From Yersinia enterocolitica subsp. enterocolitica (GTDB lineage: Bacteria; Pseudomonadota; Gammaproteobacteria; Enterobacterales; Enterobacteriaceae), in NCBI RefSeq assembly GCF_901472495.1, contig NZ_LR590469.1, positions 2,356,001-2,420,000 on the forward strand: a DNA stretch of 64,000 nt, written 5' to 3'. Made by a program: the position numbers and the translations under genes. Positions 25,843 to 34,827 of the stretch are shown in pieces; the first letter of the stretch is position 1, and each line of letters begins with the position of its first letter. Under the pieces are notes generated by a model. It did no database searches and was not told the DNA's origin. It saw only the letters and a list, made by a program, of their open reading frames with translations.

Positions 25843-27057
25843 TTATTCAGCCGTTTTCTGCCGCTGTTGCCGCCACTGCCAGCCCCAAAGTAGCGCTATT
25901 GCCAGGGCGAATATCACGCCGAAGCCAACCCCCACCGCTATCACCGGCACGCCAAGTTTCACCACCACTGAGAATAAGCCCAGCATCAGCAACATCGCGG
26001 TGTTTTCACCGAGATTTTGCACCGCAATGGCATTACCGGCACCCACGCTATTCTTACCGCGCTCCTGCAATAAAGCATTAAGCGGAACCACAAAGAATCC
26101 GCCCAAAATCCCGATGATAATCAGCAGCAGATAGGCCATCGGCATACTGTGTTGCAGAGCAAAAATCGCCACCGCCACACCAATTAGTACCCCCGCTGGT
26201 AAGCAACGTTTCACGGTTTTCAATGTGACGAAACGGGCCGCAGCTCCCGCCCCCACAACAATACCAATTGCCACCATCGCATTTAGCAGTGTGGGAGTGG
26301 CATTATCCGTAATCCCTAGCGCGATGGGCACCCAGAGCACTAACAGGAAACGCAGAGTAACCCCCGCGCCCCAAAATAGACTGGTTCCCGCCAGTGAGAA
26401 GCGAGTTTCACCATCGCGCCATAAAACCAGGCAAGCGGTAAAGAAGCTGCCGGTCATGGCCCGAGGTCGCCATGAGCTGCCTGAACGAGCAGCAGCTAGC
26501 TTTGGGATAAACATATTAGCGACCACCGCAATGGCATACACCAGTGCGCATACACCCAATGCCGCGCCCAAGTGCCAGTCTGCCAACACGCCCCCCGCGA
26601 CCGAACCGAGTAAAATAGCGGCGATGGTTGAAGCTTCCATCATACCGTTGGCTTTAACCAACTGTTCGCCAGAGGTGATTTCACCCAAAATGCCATATTT
26701 AGCGGGTGAATAAGCCGCAGCCCCCACGCCCACCAGGCTATACCCCAGAAACGGATTAAAACCAAAACAGATAACCAGCGCACCGGCCAGCTTCAAGCCG
26801 TTCGCCACCATCATCACCCGCCCTTTGGCAAAGCTATCGGCAAATTGCCCGACAAACGGAGCCAAAACGATATAGGTCGCGACGAATGCCATTTGTAAAA
26901 TAGGCTGACTCCAGTCGGGATATAACTGCTGCTTAATTAATGCCAAAGTGGCAAAAAGCAGTGCGTTATCACCAAAAGCCGAGAAAAACTGCGCACATAG
27001 AACCGCTATCATCCCTCTGGATAACAACGGCTTATCTGCTAATGCTTGCTGACTCAT
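25843..27057 (-). CDS. lplT: Lysophospholipid transporter LplT
   Basis: A major-facilitator flippase that brings lysophosphatidylethanolamine inward for re-acylation by Aas. 404 residues, about 12 membrane helices, beginning like the family with SRGMIAVLCAQFFSAFGDNALLFA. Its start overlaps the aas stop by 4 bp (ATGA), so flippase and acyltransferase are coupled. It ends about 100 bp from the split repeat; no clear terminator was seen. Confidence 0.96.
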   Translation of the reverse strand: MSQQALADKPLLSRGMIAVLCAQFFSAFGDNALLFATLALIKQQLYPDWSQPILQMAFVATYIVLAPFVGQFADSFAKGRVMMVANGLKLAGALVICFGFNPFLGYSLVGVGAAAYSPAKYGILGEITSGEQLVKANGMMEASTIAAILLGSVAGGVLADWHLGAALGVCALVYAIAVVANMFIPKLAAARSGSSWRPRAMTGSFFTACLVLWRDGETRFSLAGTSLFWGAGVTLRFLLVLWVPIALGITDNATPTLLNAMVAIGIVVGAGAAARFVTLKTVKRCLPAGVLIGVAVAIFALQHSMPMAYLLLIIIGILGGFFVVPLNALLQERGKNSVGAGNAIAVQNLGENTAMLLMLGLFSVVVKLGVPVIAVGVGFGVIFALAIALLWGWQWRQQRQKTAE

Positions 27058-29210
27058 GCGCTCATCTCCGGATCTTCCGCCATTTTACTTAATGTCACAA
27101 AGTCAGGTTTGCCGCTCCCCAACAGAGGCAAGGCTTTCACCACCCGGATGTCGCGCGGTACAGCCAGTTCAGGCACACCGCTTTCCCGCGCTGCTTTAAC
27201 TAATTTCTCGCGGGTTATCTCACTGTCGGTGGTAAACAGCACCAAGGCTTCCCCTTTGGCGCTGTCTGTTTTCGTGGCTGCCGCATGTTGCCCTTCTGGT
27301 GAAATTCGCAGTACAAGCTGCTCGACACTTTCCAGTGATACCATTTCTCCGGCTAATTTAGCAAAGCGCTTCATCCGACCACAAATGGTGCAGAATCCTT
27401 GTTCATCGATAGCCACAATATCACCGGTGTCATACCAGCCAGCCTCCTGCTCACCCTGAGTATTTTCAGCGGAGGGTTGCTCCAGCACGCCTGGTTTCTC
27501 TACTCGCAGGTAGCCGCGCATAATATTCGGGCCGCGCAATTGTAAGCGCCCGCCCTGTTCGATTCCCGGCACAGGGATCACGCGAGATTCCATGCCCGGC
27601 AAAATGCGGCCCACAGTATTCACTTTTGCCGCCATCGGCACGTTAATTGCCACGACTGGCGCGCATTCCGTCACGCCATAACCTTCCAAAATACGAATAC
27701 CAAACTTGTCCTGCCAAATCTGCTTGGTGCTATCAGCCAGCTTTTCAGCGCCAGCCACCACATAACGCAAGCGGGCAAAATCGTATGGATGGGCAAAGCG
27801 GGCATAATTTCCCAAGAAAGTGGACGTACCAAATAACACGGTACAGTTACGGTCATACACCAGTTCAGGTACCACTCGATAATGCAGTGGGCTTGGATAA
27901 AGGAATACACGGCTGCCGGTCATTAACGGTGTGAATAAACCGACAGTCAGACCAAAGGCATGAAACAGTGGCAATGACGACATAAAACGATCACGCGGCG
28001 TAAAGTCTGCAATGGTGCGGATCTGCTCAACGTTTGCCAATAAGCTGGCATGTGAATGTACCACGCCTTTAGGGTTGCCTTCTGAACCGGAGGTAAACAA
28101 AATCAAGGCACTATCATCGGCTTGTTGTGGCACCATCGCCCGACGCGGGCAGCATAAATGGAATAAAATCCATAACTTATCAGCCAGTGTAACCGTATCT
28201 TTTAAATCTTCCAGATAGACCCAATTGGCCTCTGCGACCTGTTCAGGTAAATGTGTCAACTTGCCTTTTTCCAGGAACTGGCGCGAGGTGATAATAGTCT
28301 TCAGGGACGCAGCAGTGATGGCACTTTTCAGGCCTTTGGCACCGGAGGTGTAGTTAAGAAGCGCCGGGATACGGCCACGGAGAGTCGCACCGAAAATCGC
28401 CGCTGCCGTGATAGTCGCATTGGGTAATAGCATCCCCACATGCTCTCCCTGCGCAGTAAAACGTTGCAGGATACGGCTGACACCTAAGATTTTCTTTAGC
28501 AACGTTTGATAACTATCTTCTTTAAAGGAAATGTCTTCGATGCACGGTTTAAAACGCCCATAACGCGTTTGTGCGGATAGCAACGCTTCAAAAAGTGTTT
28601 CACGTGGCACGATAGCCATCCGCGCCGCCATCATAATGGCGTGTAAGCGCTCACCCGCCAGCACCCGGCGGTCACGGGCACGCGGCGCTTGTGGCATAGG
28701 TAAAGTGGTCGCGGGCAGTACATGAATACTGATTTTCGGGAACCAACGGACTTTTAGCACATCCCCCAGTCGCCCAAAGCGGGTAAATTCAGGGCCTTCC
28801 AGACGGATGGGAACCACCGCCGCGCCTGATTTCGCAGCAACAAATGCTGCACCATCATAGATCTTCATTAATGAGCCGGTCACCGTGATGCGCCCTTCGG
28901 GAAATATCACCACCGGCCTGCCCTGTTCGACCATTCTAACCAAGTGTTTAATTGCCATTGGCTTGGTCGGGTCAAGCGCGACAAAGTCCACATAGGGTTT
29001 CAACCAACGCATATACCAGCTTTCAGTAATGTTGGAATAGACCGCAAACACCGGTTTTATCGGGAGAAACAGCGCTAACAAAGCCCCATCAAGGAAAGAA
29101 ACGTGATTTGGCGTAATAATCAGTTTTTGATGCGAAAACTGGTCAGTAATACCATCAATGGTGACGCGAAATAACCCACGGAAAAGAGCGCGCAGCAAAC
29201 GATAAGCCAT
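27054..29210 (-). CDS. aas: Bifunctional 2-acyl-GPE acyltransferase / acyl-ACP synthetase Aas
   Basis: Recycles lysophosphatidylethanolamine: the C-terminal half activates fatty acid onto acyl carrier protein and the N-terminal half transfers it to the lipid. 718 residues (E. coli 719). The acyltransferase motif NHVSFLDG has H36 and D41, and FPEGRITVTG follows. The AMP-binding core is ILFTSGSEGNPKG with GYGVTECAP and YDTGDIV. First gene of aas-lplT, in the inner membrane. Confidence 0.97.
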   Translation of the reverse strand: MAYRLLRALFRGLFRVTIDGITDQFSHQKLIITPNHVSFLDGALLALFLPIKPVFAVYSNITESWYMRWLKPYVDFVALDPTKPMAIKHLVRMVEQGRPVVIFPEGRITVTGSLMKIYDGAAFVAAKSGAAVVPIRLEGPEFTRFGRLGDVLKVRWFPKISIHVLPATTLPMPQAPRARDRRVLAGERLHAIMMAARMAIVPRETLFEALLSAQTRYGRFKPCIEDISFKEDSYQTLLKKILGVSRILQRFTAQGEHVGMLLPNATITAAAIFGATLRGRIPALLNYTSGAKGLKSAITAASLKTIITSRQFLEKGKLTHLPEQVAEANWVYLEDLKDTVTLADKLWILFHLCCPRRAMVPQQADDSALILFTSGSEGNPKGVVHSHASLLANVEQIRTIADFTPRDRFMSSLPLFHAFGLTVGLFTPLMTGSRVFLYPSPLHYRVVPELVYDRNCTVLFGTSTFLGNYARFAHPYDFARLRYVVAGAEKLADSTKQIWQDKFGIRILEGYGVTECAPVVAINVPMAAKVNTVGRILPGMESRVIPVPGIEQGGRLQLRGPNIMRGYLRVEKPGVLEQPSAENTQGEQEAGWYDTGDIVAIDEQGFCTICGRMKRFAKLAGEMVSLESVEQLVLRISPEGQHAAATKTDSAKGEALVLFTTDSEITREKLVKAARESGVPELAVPRDIRVVKALPLLGSGKPDFVTLSKMAEDPEMSA

Positions 29211-29304
29211 GTCTGTTTCTCTATAAGTCGATGAATATACAAAGGAGAGAATACTATAGAATTAGAGAGAATAGCGCGAAGAGGGAGCGGCCGAGAGAAC
29301 AAAT

Positions 29305-29399
29305 AAAAAAAACCTACGCATCTGCGTAGGTCGGTGCAAATAAAAAACTGGCTTTAACACACAGCGTATGTTGATTACTCACCAATTAATACCTCTGGG
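29305..29399 (-). ncRNA. omrA: OmrA/OmrB-family small RNA
   Basis: The minus strand from 29399 reads CCCAGAGGTATTAATTGGTG, nearly the conserved 5' seed of E. coli OmrA and OmrB. It ends in TTGCACCGACCTACGCAGAT, a hairpin CCTACGC/GCGTAGG and eight T (29312-29305). That is 95 bases, close to the E. coli RNAs, and it lies between aas and galR just as there. OmrA/B are OmpR-activated, Hfq-dependent repressors of outer-membrane protein and curli regulator mRNAs. E. coli has two copies side by side; only one is seen here. Whether it is orthologous to omrA or omrB cannot be decided. Confidence 0.9.
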
Positions 29400-29475
29400 A
29401 TCACTACTCTATCCGCTTAAGTGAAACCTCAGCCAGCAAGCAATCGCAACATTTACGTGCAAAGTGTAACCAGGA
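29400..29475 (-). promoter_or_regulatory. Promoter region of the Omr small RNA
   Basis: On the minus strand a -10-like TAGAGT ends about 9 bases before the predicted RNA start. No good -35 is present, as expected for an activator-dependent promoter. A sequence reading ACACTTTGCACGTAAATGTT (minus strand) further up is a possible OmpR site by resemblance only. Confidence 0.4.
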
Positions 29476-29552
29476 GTGAACATTGTCAAAAAGGCGAAAA
29501 GGTTTGTAATTCATTGCGGTACATCCGATGCATCAATACCGCTGAATAAGTA

Positions 29553-29572
29553 CAACTGTATTAATACCGTGC
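29553..29572. repeat. 20-bp direct repeat, left copy, flanking the intact palindromic element
   Basis: CAACTGTATTAATACCGTGC, identical to 29736-29755. The right copy contains the last codons and stop of the BisC-like gene, so the left one is a duplicate of the gene end: a target-site duplication. Confidence 0.85.
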
Positions 29573-29735
29573 AGACTGCTGACAAACCTCGACAACCCAA
29601 TCTTGCAAGGTGAAGACTGGCAGAAGAGTAAAGCGTCCGCGCCATGGACGGCGCGGCTCGAGCCATCAGGGACGATTTTACGGCGTCTTTACGATCTGCC
29701 TGTTTTCACCGTTACGGGCACTTTGTCATTAACCT
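29573..29735. mobile_element. Intact Yersinia palindromic miniature element (YPAL-like), 163 bp
   Basis: The 163 bases between the two 20-bp direct repeats form a long imperfect palindrome. GGTGAAGACTGGCAGAAGAG on the left mirrors GGTGAAAACAGGCAGATCGT on the complement of the right, and the centre has CCGCGCC/GGCGCGG around ATGGAC. It encodes nothing. The other copy, split by the IS, is at 24213-25742. Size and shape fit the YPAL family described in yersiniae; it would have been mobilised in trans. Confidence 0.8.
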
Positions 29736-29755
29736 CAACTGTATTAATACCGTGC
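29736..29755. repeat. 20-bp direct repeat, right copy
   Basis: Identical to 29553-29572. It includes the stop codon (29744-29746) of the molybdoenzyme gene, so the element entered just past the gene end without breaking it. Confidence 0.85.
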
Positions 29756-32002
29756 CACCTCGACCAGACAACTCATCGCATTCGGGCCTTGGGTCAAACG
29801 CGAAGTACCAATATCTAATGTCAGGACATTAGGATTACCGGATTGCTCGACGTTATGCTGCTTGCCACCAAAACCGGGATCAAACCAGGCCCCCGTTGCC
29901 ATCAGCACCACCCCACGCGTCACACCGTCAGTAATACGTACCCCCGCCAGACAACTTCCGCGTAAATTACTCACTTTAACTTGGCTACCTTCCGTAATTT
30001 CACGACGGGCGGCATCCTGTGGGTGCATATAGAGGGTTTCGCGCCCGGCGGTTTTATTCCCCTGTGCCAAGGGAGCAGGATCAAGCTGGCTATGCAGGCG
30101 ATCACTCGGCTGGATAGAGATCAAATGCAGCGGCCATTGCTCAGCCTGCGGCGCACCCAGCCATTCAATAGGTGGCTTCCATTGGGCATGTGGGGCAAAA
30201 TCCTCATATTGGTAACTGGCTATTTTTTCACTGAATAATTCAATTTTACCGCTCGGCGTCTGAAGAGGATTAACCTGCGGATCGGCACGGAAAGCATCGA
30301 AGAAAACAAACTCTTTCTGCGGAGCCGGTAAATCCACATGTCCCCGTTGCCAGAAAGTCTCAAAATCAGGCCATTCCACTTCATGGGGCTGTTGTGCAAC
30401 ACCGCACTCCTGATAAATATGTTTGATCCACGCCATTTCATCGCGCCCTTCAGTAAAGGTGTCGCGATAACCTAGCCGCTCAGCTAAGTCAGCGAAAATA
30501 TCAAAATCGTTCCGAGCCTGATGTTGCGGGGCAATGGCCTGATGCATTGCCAATACATAGCGATCCCGAGACGATCCACCAATATCATTGCGCTCCAGCG
30601 AACTGGTGACCGGCAACACGATATCTGCCATTTTCGCTGCGGGTGTCCACCAGATATCCTGCACAATCACGGTATCCGGCTTTTGCCAGCCCTCCACCAG
30701 CCGATTCAATTGCTGATGATGGTGGAAAGGATTGCCGCCCGCCCAGTGCACCAAATGAATGTCCGGATAGTTATGGGTTTCCCCCTGAAACTCATAAGGC
30801 TGCCCCGGTTGCAGCAACATGTCACAAATCCGTGCCACCGGAATCGCCAGCCCCGCTGGATTTTTCCCTACCGGCATACTTGGCCCCGGGGTATCAATTC
30901 TGGGATTACCCACGCCATTCATTGAGCCGTGACCAAACGAGAAACCGCCGCCGGGTAAACCCACTTGCCCTAACATGGCCGATAACGCAATGACCATCCA
31001 ATAAGGTTGTTCGCCGCGATGCGCGCGCTGGACGGAATAGGAGCAAGTCATAAAGCTGCGCACACCAATAAGTTGCAGTGCCAACCGACTAATTCTTGCC
31101 GCCGGAATACCGGTAATGTCGCTGGCCCAGTCTGGGGTTTTCGCTATGCCATCATTCACTCCACGAATGTAATCAGCTAATTGCTCATAGCCCACACAAT
31201 GAGAAGCCAGGAAAGCCTTATCCTCCCCCTCAAGGCGCTGAATTTCATACGCCAGTGCCAGCATCAGTGCCACATCGGTGTTAGGACGAATGGGGATCCA
31301 TTCTGCATTCACAAAGTCCGGGCAATCATCGCGCATCGGGCTAATGTTGATCACCGGCGTGCCCTTTTGTGCCAATTTCTCCAGCCAGGGTTTTAATGAA
31401 TGTTCCGCCGAACCGCCAGAGGATACCTGAGCATTTTTCAGCGCCAATCCACCGAAAGCGATGAACAGTTCGCAGTGCTCCACTACACTGGGCCAAGAGG
31501 TCACCCTACCCGTCAGTGGGCTAAAAGTCCCGATGACATAAGGTAAGAAAAACTGTGCCGATCCCCAACTGTAGTTACCCAGTTGATCAACACCACCGCC
31601 GCCACTGAAATAGAAACGCCTGACTAATGAGCGGGCGTGATGTAAACGCCCAGCAGAAGACCAACCATAGGAACCGGTAAACAGCCCTGATGGGCCATAC
31701 TGCTCTCTCACACGGCGATTCTCTTCTGCGACTAAATCCAGCGCGACATCCCAGTCCACCTCAATAAAGTCTTCCCGCCCACGCAAAGTGCGATCACTTT
31801 TTTCACGTTGCTGTAGCCACGAGCGGCGCACTGCGGGTTTGCGGATACGTTTGTCGGAATACACCATCGGGGTAATGGAATCCAATAATGGTGAAGGATT
31901 GGGATCATCAGCAAAGGGTTCACAGCGGATCAGTTTGCCATCTTCGACAACTGCGGTATAAGCGCCCCAGTGGGCAAGCTGGGGGTAACGGGTGATGGAC
32001 AT
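29744..32002 (-). CDS. BisC-like molybdopterin S/N-oxide reductase, cytoplasmic
   Basis: A DMSO-reductase-family enzyme with bis-MGD molybdenum. The residues that define the S/N-oxide reductase branch are present: YGW (Y117, W119) and the molybdenum serine in LGNYSWGSAQ (S150), counted from the longer TTG start at 32017. There is no Tat signal and no N-terminal iron-sulfur cysteine motif, so it resembles cytoplasmic biotin sulfoxide reductase BisC rather than TorA or DmsA. I prefer the ATG at 32002 (GAGA upstream), giving 752 residues. E. coli has nothing between the Omr RNAs and galR, so it is an accessory insertion. Likely substrates are oxidised biotin or methionine sulfoxide; not provable here. 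Confidence 0.85.
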   Translation of the reverse strand: MSITRYPQLAHWGAYTAVVEDGKLIRCEPFADDPNPSPLLDSITPMVYSDKRIRKPAVRRSWLQQREKSDRTLRGREDFIEVDWDVALDLVAEENRRVREQYGPSGLFTGSYGWSSAGRLHHARSLVRRFYFSGGGGVDQLGNYSWGSAQFFLPYVIGTFSPLTGRVTSWPSVVEHCELFIAFGGLALKNAQVSSGGSAEHSLKPWLEKLAQKGTPVINISPMRDDCPDFVNAEWIPIRPNTDVALMLALAYEIQRLEGEDKAFLASHCVGYEQLADYIRGVNDGIAKTPDWASDITGIPAARISRLALQLIGVRSFMTCSYSVQRAHRGEQPYWMVIALSAMLGQVGLPGGGFSFGHGSMNGVGNPRIDTPGPSMPVGKNPAGLAIPVARICDMLLQPGQPYEFQGETHNYPDIHLVHWAGGNPFHHHQQLNRLVEGWQKPDTVIVQDIWWTPAAKMADIVLPVTSSLERNDIGGSSRDRYVLAMHQAIAPQHQARNDFDIFADLAERLGYRDTFTEGRDEMAWIKHIYQECGVAQQPHEVEWPDFETFWQRGHVDLPAPQKEFVFFDAFRADPQVNPLQTPSGKIELFSEKIASYQYEDFAPHAQWKPPIEWLGAPQAEQWPLHLISIQPSDRLHSQLDPAPLAQGNKTAGRETLYMHPQDAARREITEGSQVKVSNLRGSCLAGVRITDGVTRGVVLMATGAWFDPGFGGKQHNVEQSGNPNVLTLDIGTSRLTQGPNAMSCLVEVARY

Positions 32003-32255
32003 GGCTATCTCAGGCAATTGAATAGATCATAAAAGTAACATTCACATGGCGGTAAGCCCAAAGCATAATTTTGACTAAACATAATCGTTTTGGACTAAGC
32101 TGCCGCGGGCTATTTTGTTGGTAGACATCTGACAGGGTGACTTCGTTTGTCGCCAATATCGCGCCATGTTCCTAATTTCTTTTTCTTTGGTTTTTTCTCA
32201 CCAAGTTGCGATCATCCCCCCTTGCGGACAGCTTCATTTTCCGCAAAACTGAGTG

Positions 32256-32271
32256 ATGTAAGCGATTACCC
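32256..32271 (+). promoter_or_regulatory. Candidate GalR/GalS operator upstream of galR
   Basis: ATGTAAGCGATTACCC is centred on CG and follows the GalR-type operator pattern GTGTAANCGNTTACAC, with mismatches only at the edges. It ends 20 bp before the galR ATG, where bound repressor would block transcription, so galR probably represses itself. Confidence 0.65.
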
Positions 32272-32291
32272 TGAAAATATCTGGAAGAAAA

Positions 32292-33380
32292 ATGGCCACT
32301 ATTAAGGATGTTGCCAAGTTGGCGGGCGTTTCCGTCGCTACGGTATCTCGCGTTATCAATAATTCGCCCAAGGCCAGTGAAACATCAAGAAAGGCAGTAT
32401 GCAGCGCTATGGAGCAGTTGCAATATCACCCGAATGCCAATGCGCGGGCGCTAGCACAGCAATCCACAGAAACCGTCGGGATGATTGTTTCTGATGTATC
32501 AGACCCCTTCTTTGGCTCTATGGTCAAAGCGGTAGAGCAAGTGGCTTATGCCACCGGTAATTTTCTATTGATTGGAAACGGTTACCATGATGCAGAGAAA
32601 GAGCGTCAAGCTATCGAACAATTGATTCGTCATCGCTGCGCTGCGCTGGTGGTTCATGCCAAAAAATTATCTGATGAAGAATTGACGTCATTAATGCAGC
32701 AAATCCCTGGCATGGTGTTGATTAACCGCACCCTCCCCGGTTTTGAAACCCGTTGTGTGGCGTTGGATGACCGTTATGGTGCCTGGCTGGCAACCCGCCA
32801 TCTGATTCAGCATGGGCATAAACGAATAGCGATTATTTGCTCCAATCATCAAATTTCTGATGCCACCGATCGTCTGCAAGGTTATCTGGATGCTCTGGAA
32901 GAGTTTGGTATTGCGGTTGATGACCGTTTAATTTCCTACGGTACGCCGGATGAAATCGGCGGTGAACAAGCCATGACTGACTTACTTGGCCGAGGCCGAA
33001 ACTTCACTGCGGTCACTTGTTATAACGACTCAATGGCAGCGGGAGCATTGTCCGTACTCAGCGATAACAGTATCGAAGTGCCACAAGAGATCTCACTGAT
33101 CGGTTTTGACGATGTGTTGATCTCCCGTTATCTGCGCCCGCGGCTGACCACCATTCGCTATCCTGTGGTGGCAATGGCGACACAGGCCGCAGAATTAGCA
33201 CTGGCGCTAGCCAATAATACGCCACTGCCTGAAACCACCAATATGTTCAGCCCAACACTGGTGCGTCGCCATTCGGTCGCCAGCCCACAAGCTATGACTA
33301 ATCTACAAACTATTACTAATCCACAAACTATGACTAATCCACAAACCATGACTAACCCACAAACACCCGCAGATGACTGA
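32292..33380 (+). CDS. galR: Galactose operon repressor GalR
   Basis: LacI-family repressor of galactose uptake and use genes. 362 residues: a helix-turn-helix at the N terminus (ATIKDVAKLAGVSVATVSRV), then the periplasmic-binding-protein-like sugar domain with IGFDDVLISRYLRPRLTTI. GGAAGA precedes the ATG. It is about 19 residues longer than E. coli GalR (343), and the extra length is a repetitive C-terminal tail. It converges on lysA with an 18-bp gap, the conserved order. Confidence 0.94.
   Translation: MATIKDVAKLAGVSVATVSRVINNSPKASETSRKAVCSAMEQLQYHPNANARALAQQSTETVGMIVSDVSDPFFGSMVKAVEQVAYATGNFLLIGNGYHDAEKERQAIEQLIRHRCAALVVHAKKLSDEELTSLMQQIPGMVLINRTLPGFETRCVALDDRYGAWLATRHLIQHGHKRIAIICSNHQISDATDRLQGYLDALEEFGIAVDDRLISYGTPDEIGGEQAMTDLLGRGRNFTAVTCYNDSMAAGALSVLSDNSIEVPQEISLIGFDDVLISRYLRPRLTTIRYPVVAMATQAAELALALANNTPLPETTNMFSPTLVRRHSVASPQAMTNLQTITNPQTMTNPQTMTNPQTPADD
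33294..33365 (+). repeat. Four 18-bp tandem repeats in the 3' end of galR
   Basis: Units at 33294, 33312, 33330 and 33348, consensus ATGACTAATCCACAAACT, differ by one or two bases each and encode M/I-T-N-P/L-Q-T four times. The frame is kept because the unit is six codons. They form a polar tail past the normal GalR end and could vary in number between strains. Confidence 0.95.
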
Positions 33381-33398
33381 GGCGTCTGGTGGTCATTA

Positions 33399-34661
33399 TT
33401 AAATCAACTCTAATGCGATAAGTTCTTCAATGGTTTGGCGGCGGCGGATTAAACGCGGCTGCCCCTGTTCAAACAAGACTTCTGGCAATAATGGCCGACT
33501 ATTGTAGTTTGAAGACATTGAAGCACCATAGGCACCAGTATCATGGAATACCAGATAATCGCCAATGTTAGCGGCGGGCAATTTACGAGTCTCTAACCCG
33601 CCCCCCGCTTCCTGAGTAAATACATCTCCTGACTCGCACAGCGGGCCAGCAACCACAGTATCAATCAGCGGTTCGTTAGCAAGTGAGCGCCCGTTAGCTG
33701 GCAACACTGAAATATGGTGGTAACTGCCATACATGGCGGGTCGCATCAAATCATTGAAGCCCGCATCCACCAATACATAATGCCGACGTCCCATATTTTT
33801 CACCGCCCGAACCTGCGCGATTAACACTCCTGCTTCAGCAACCAGGAAGCGGCCGGGTTCAATCTCAAGACTGACTGGATGGCCTAAATGCGCGGCAATC
33901 CGCTCGCGTGCGCTGTTCCATAAGCCGTAATAATGCTCGGTATCAATCTCATCATCGCCAAATTGATAGGGGATTGATAAACCACCACCGGCAGAAATAG
34001 CACTGATATCCTGCCCCAGCGCAATCACCTGTTGCACCATGGCATCACACACTTGTTCCAAATGCTGATAATCAACACCAGAACCAATATGCATATGTAT
34101 ACCTACCAGTTTTAATCCATATTGCTGAATTTTCGCAATGGCTTGCGGCAAGTCCTCATGCCAAATACCGTGTTTGCTGTTTTCACCGCCAGTATTGGTT
34201 TTCTGACTGTGTCCGTGGCCGAAACCTGGATTAACCCGCAACCAAACCGGGTGACCGGACGCATGCTGCCCCAGTTGATCAAGCATATCAATGGAACCTG
34301 CATTAACCGGAATGCTTAATTCAGTCACGCGCAGTAAGGTAGCCTGATCCAGCAAATCGGCGGTAAAGACAATCTCAGCAGGTTCCTGCCCCGGCTGAAA
34401 ACCAGCCTGCAAAGCGCGCTCAATTTCGCCCAGAGATACCGAATCAACTTTCACGCCTTGCTCATGCATCAATCGCAAAATATGAATATTTGAGCAGGCT
34501 TTCTGGGCAAATCGAATCACATCAAAATGCCGTAATTGATTGATTTTTTGAGTGATAATTTCGCCATCATAGGCCCAGACCGGGCAACCAAAACGTTCTG
34601 GCAAGGCAATCAGATTTTGGGCCGTCAGTGCCGAAGAGGTGTCATTAAGTGCGCGCGGCAT
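33399..34661 (-). CDS. lysA: Diaminopimelate decarboxylase LysA
   Basis: Makes lysine from meso-diaminopimelate, the last step of the pathway. 420 residues, same as E. coli. The PLP lysine is K54 in RFAQKACSNIHILRL, with the glycine-rich phosphate loop (SAGGGLSIPY) and the late CESGDVF block present. Divergent from lysR, its activator. Confidence 0.98.
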   Translation of the reverse strand: MPRALNDTSSALTAQNLIALPERFGCPVWAYDGEIITQKINQLRHFDVIRFAQKACSNIHILRLMHEQGVKVDSVSLGEIERALQAGFQPGQEPAEIVFTADLLDQATLLRVTELSIPVNAGSIDMLDQLGQHASGHPVWLRVNPGFGHGHSQKTNTGGENSKHGIWHEDLPQAIAKIQQYGLKLVGIHMHIGSGVDYQHLEQVCDAMVQQVIALGQDISAISAGGGLSIPYQFGDDEIDTEHYYGLWNSARERIAAHLGHPVSLEIEPGRFLVAEAGVLIAQVRAVKNMGRRHYVLVDAGFNDLMRPAMYGSYHHISVLPANGRSLANEPLIDTVVAGPLCESGDVFTQEAGGGLETRKLPAANIGDYLVFHDTGAYGASMSSNYNSRPLLPEVLFEQGQPRLIRRRQTIEELIALELI

Positions 34662-34827
34662 AGGTATGTCCTAATAATGGGAGTCAATATAGGGGGCGAA
34701 AATAATGATTTCGCTGATGGGCTATTATTAGCAATATCGTGGGTGTGAAGAAAATATCTATTTACCCTTAGTCTATTCATTTATGATATGGGTTAGATTA
34801 AACAGTCGCCACCGCAGGAGAGCTGTG

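Noticed and set aside
26225..26713. 162-codon open frame on the plus strand
   Set aside because: It is antisense to lplT; low-complexity alanine and proline composition typical of a shadow frame.
32003..32060. FNR box before the BisC-like gene
   Set aside because: TTGAATAGATCAT resembles the site but has the wrong spacing and mismatched ends.
33294..33365. CRISPR-like array
   Set aside because: The units are contiguous with no spacers and are in frame within galR.
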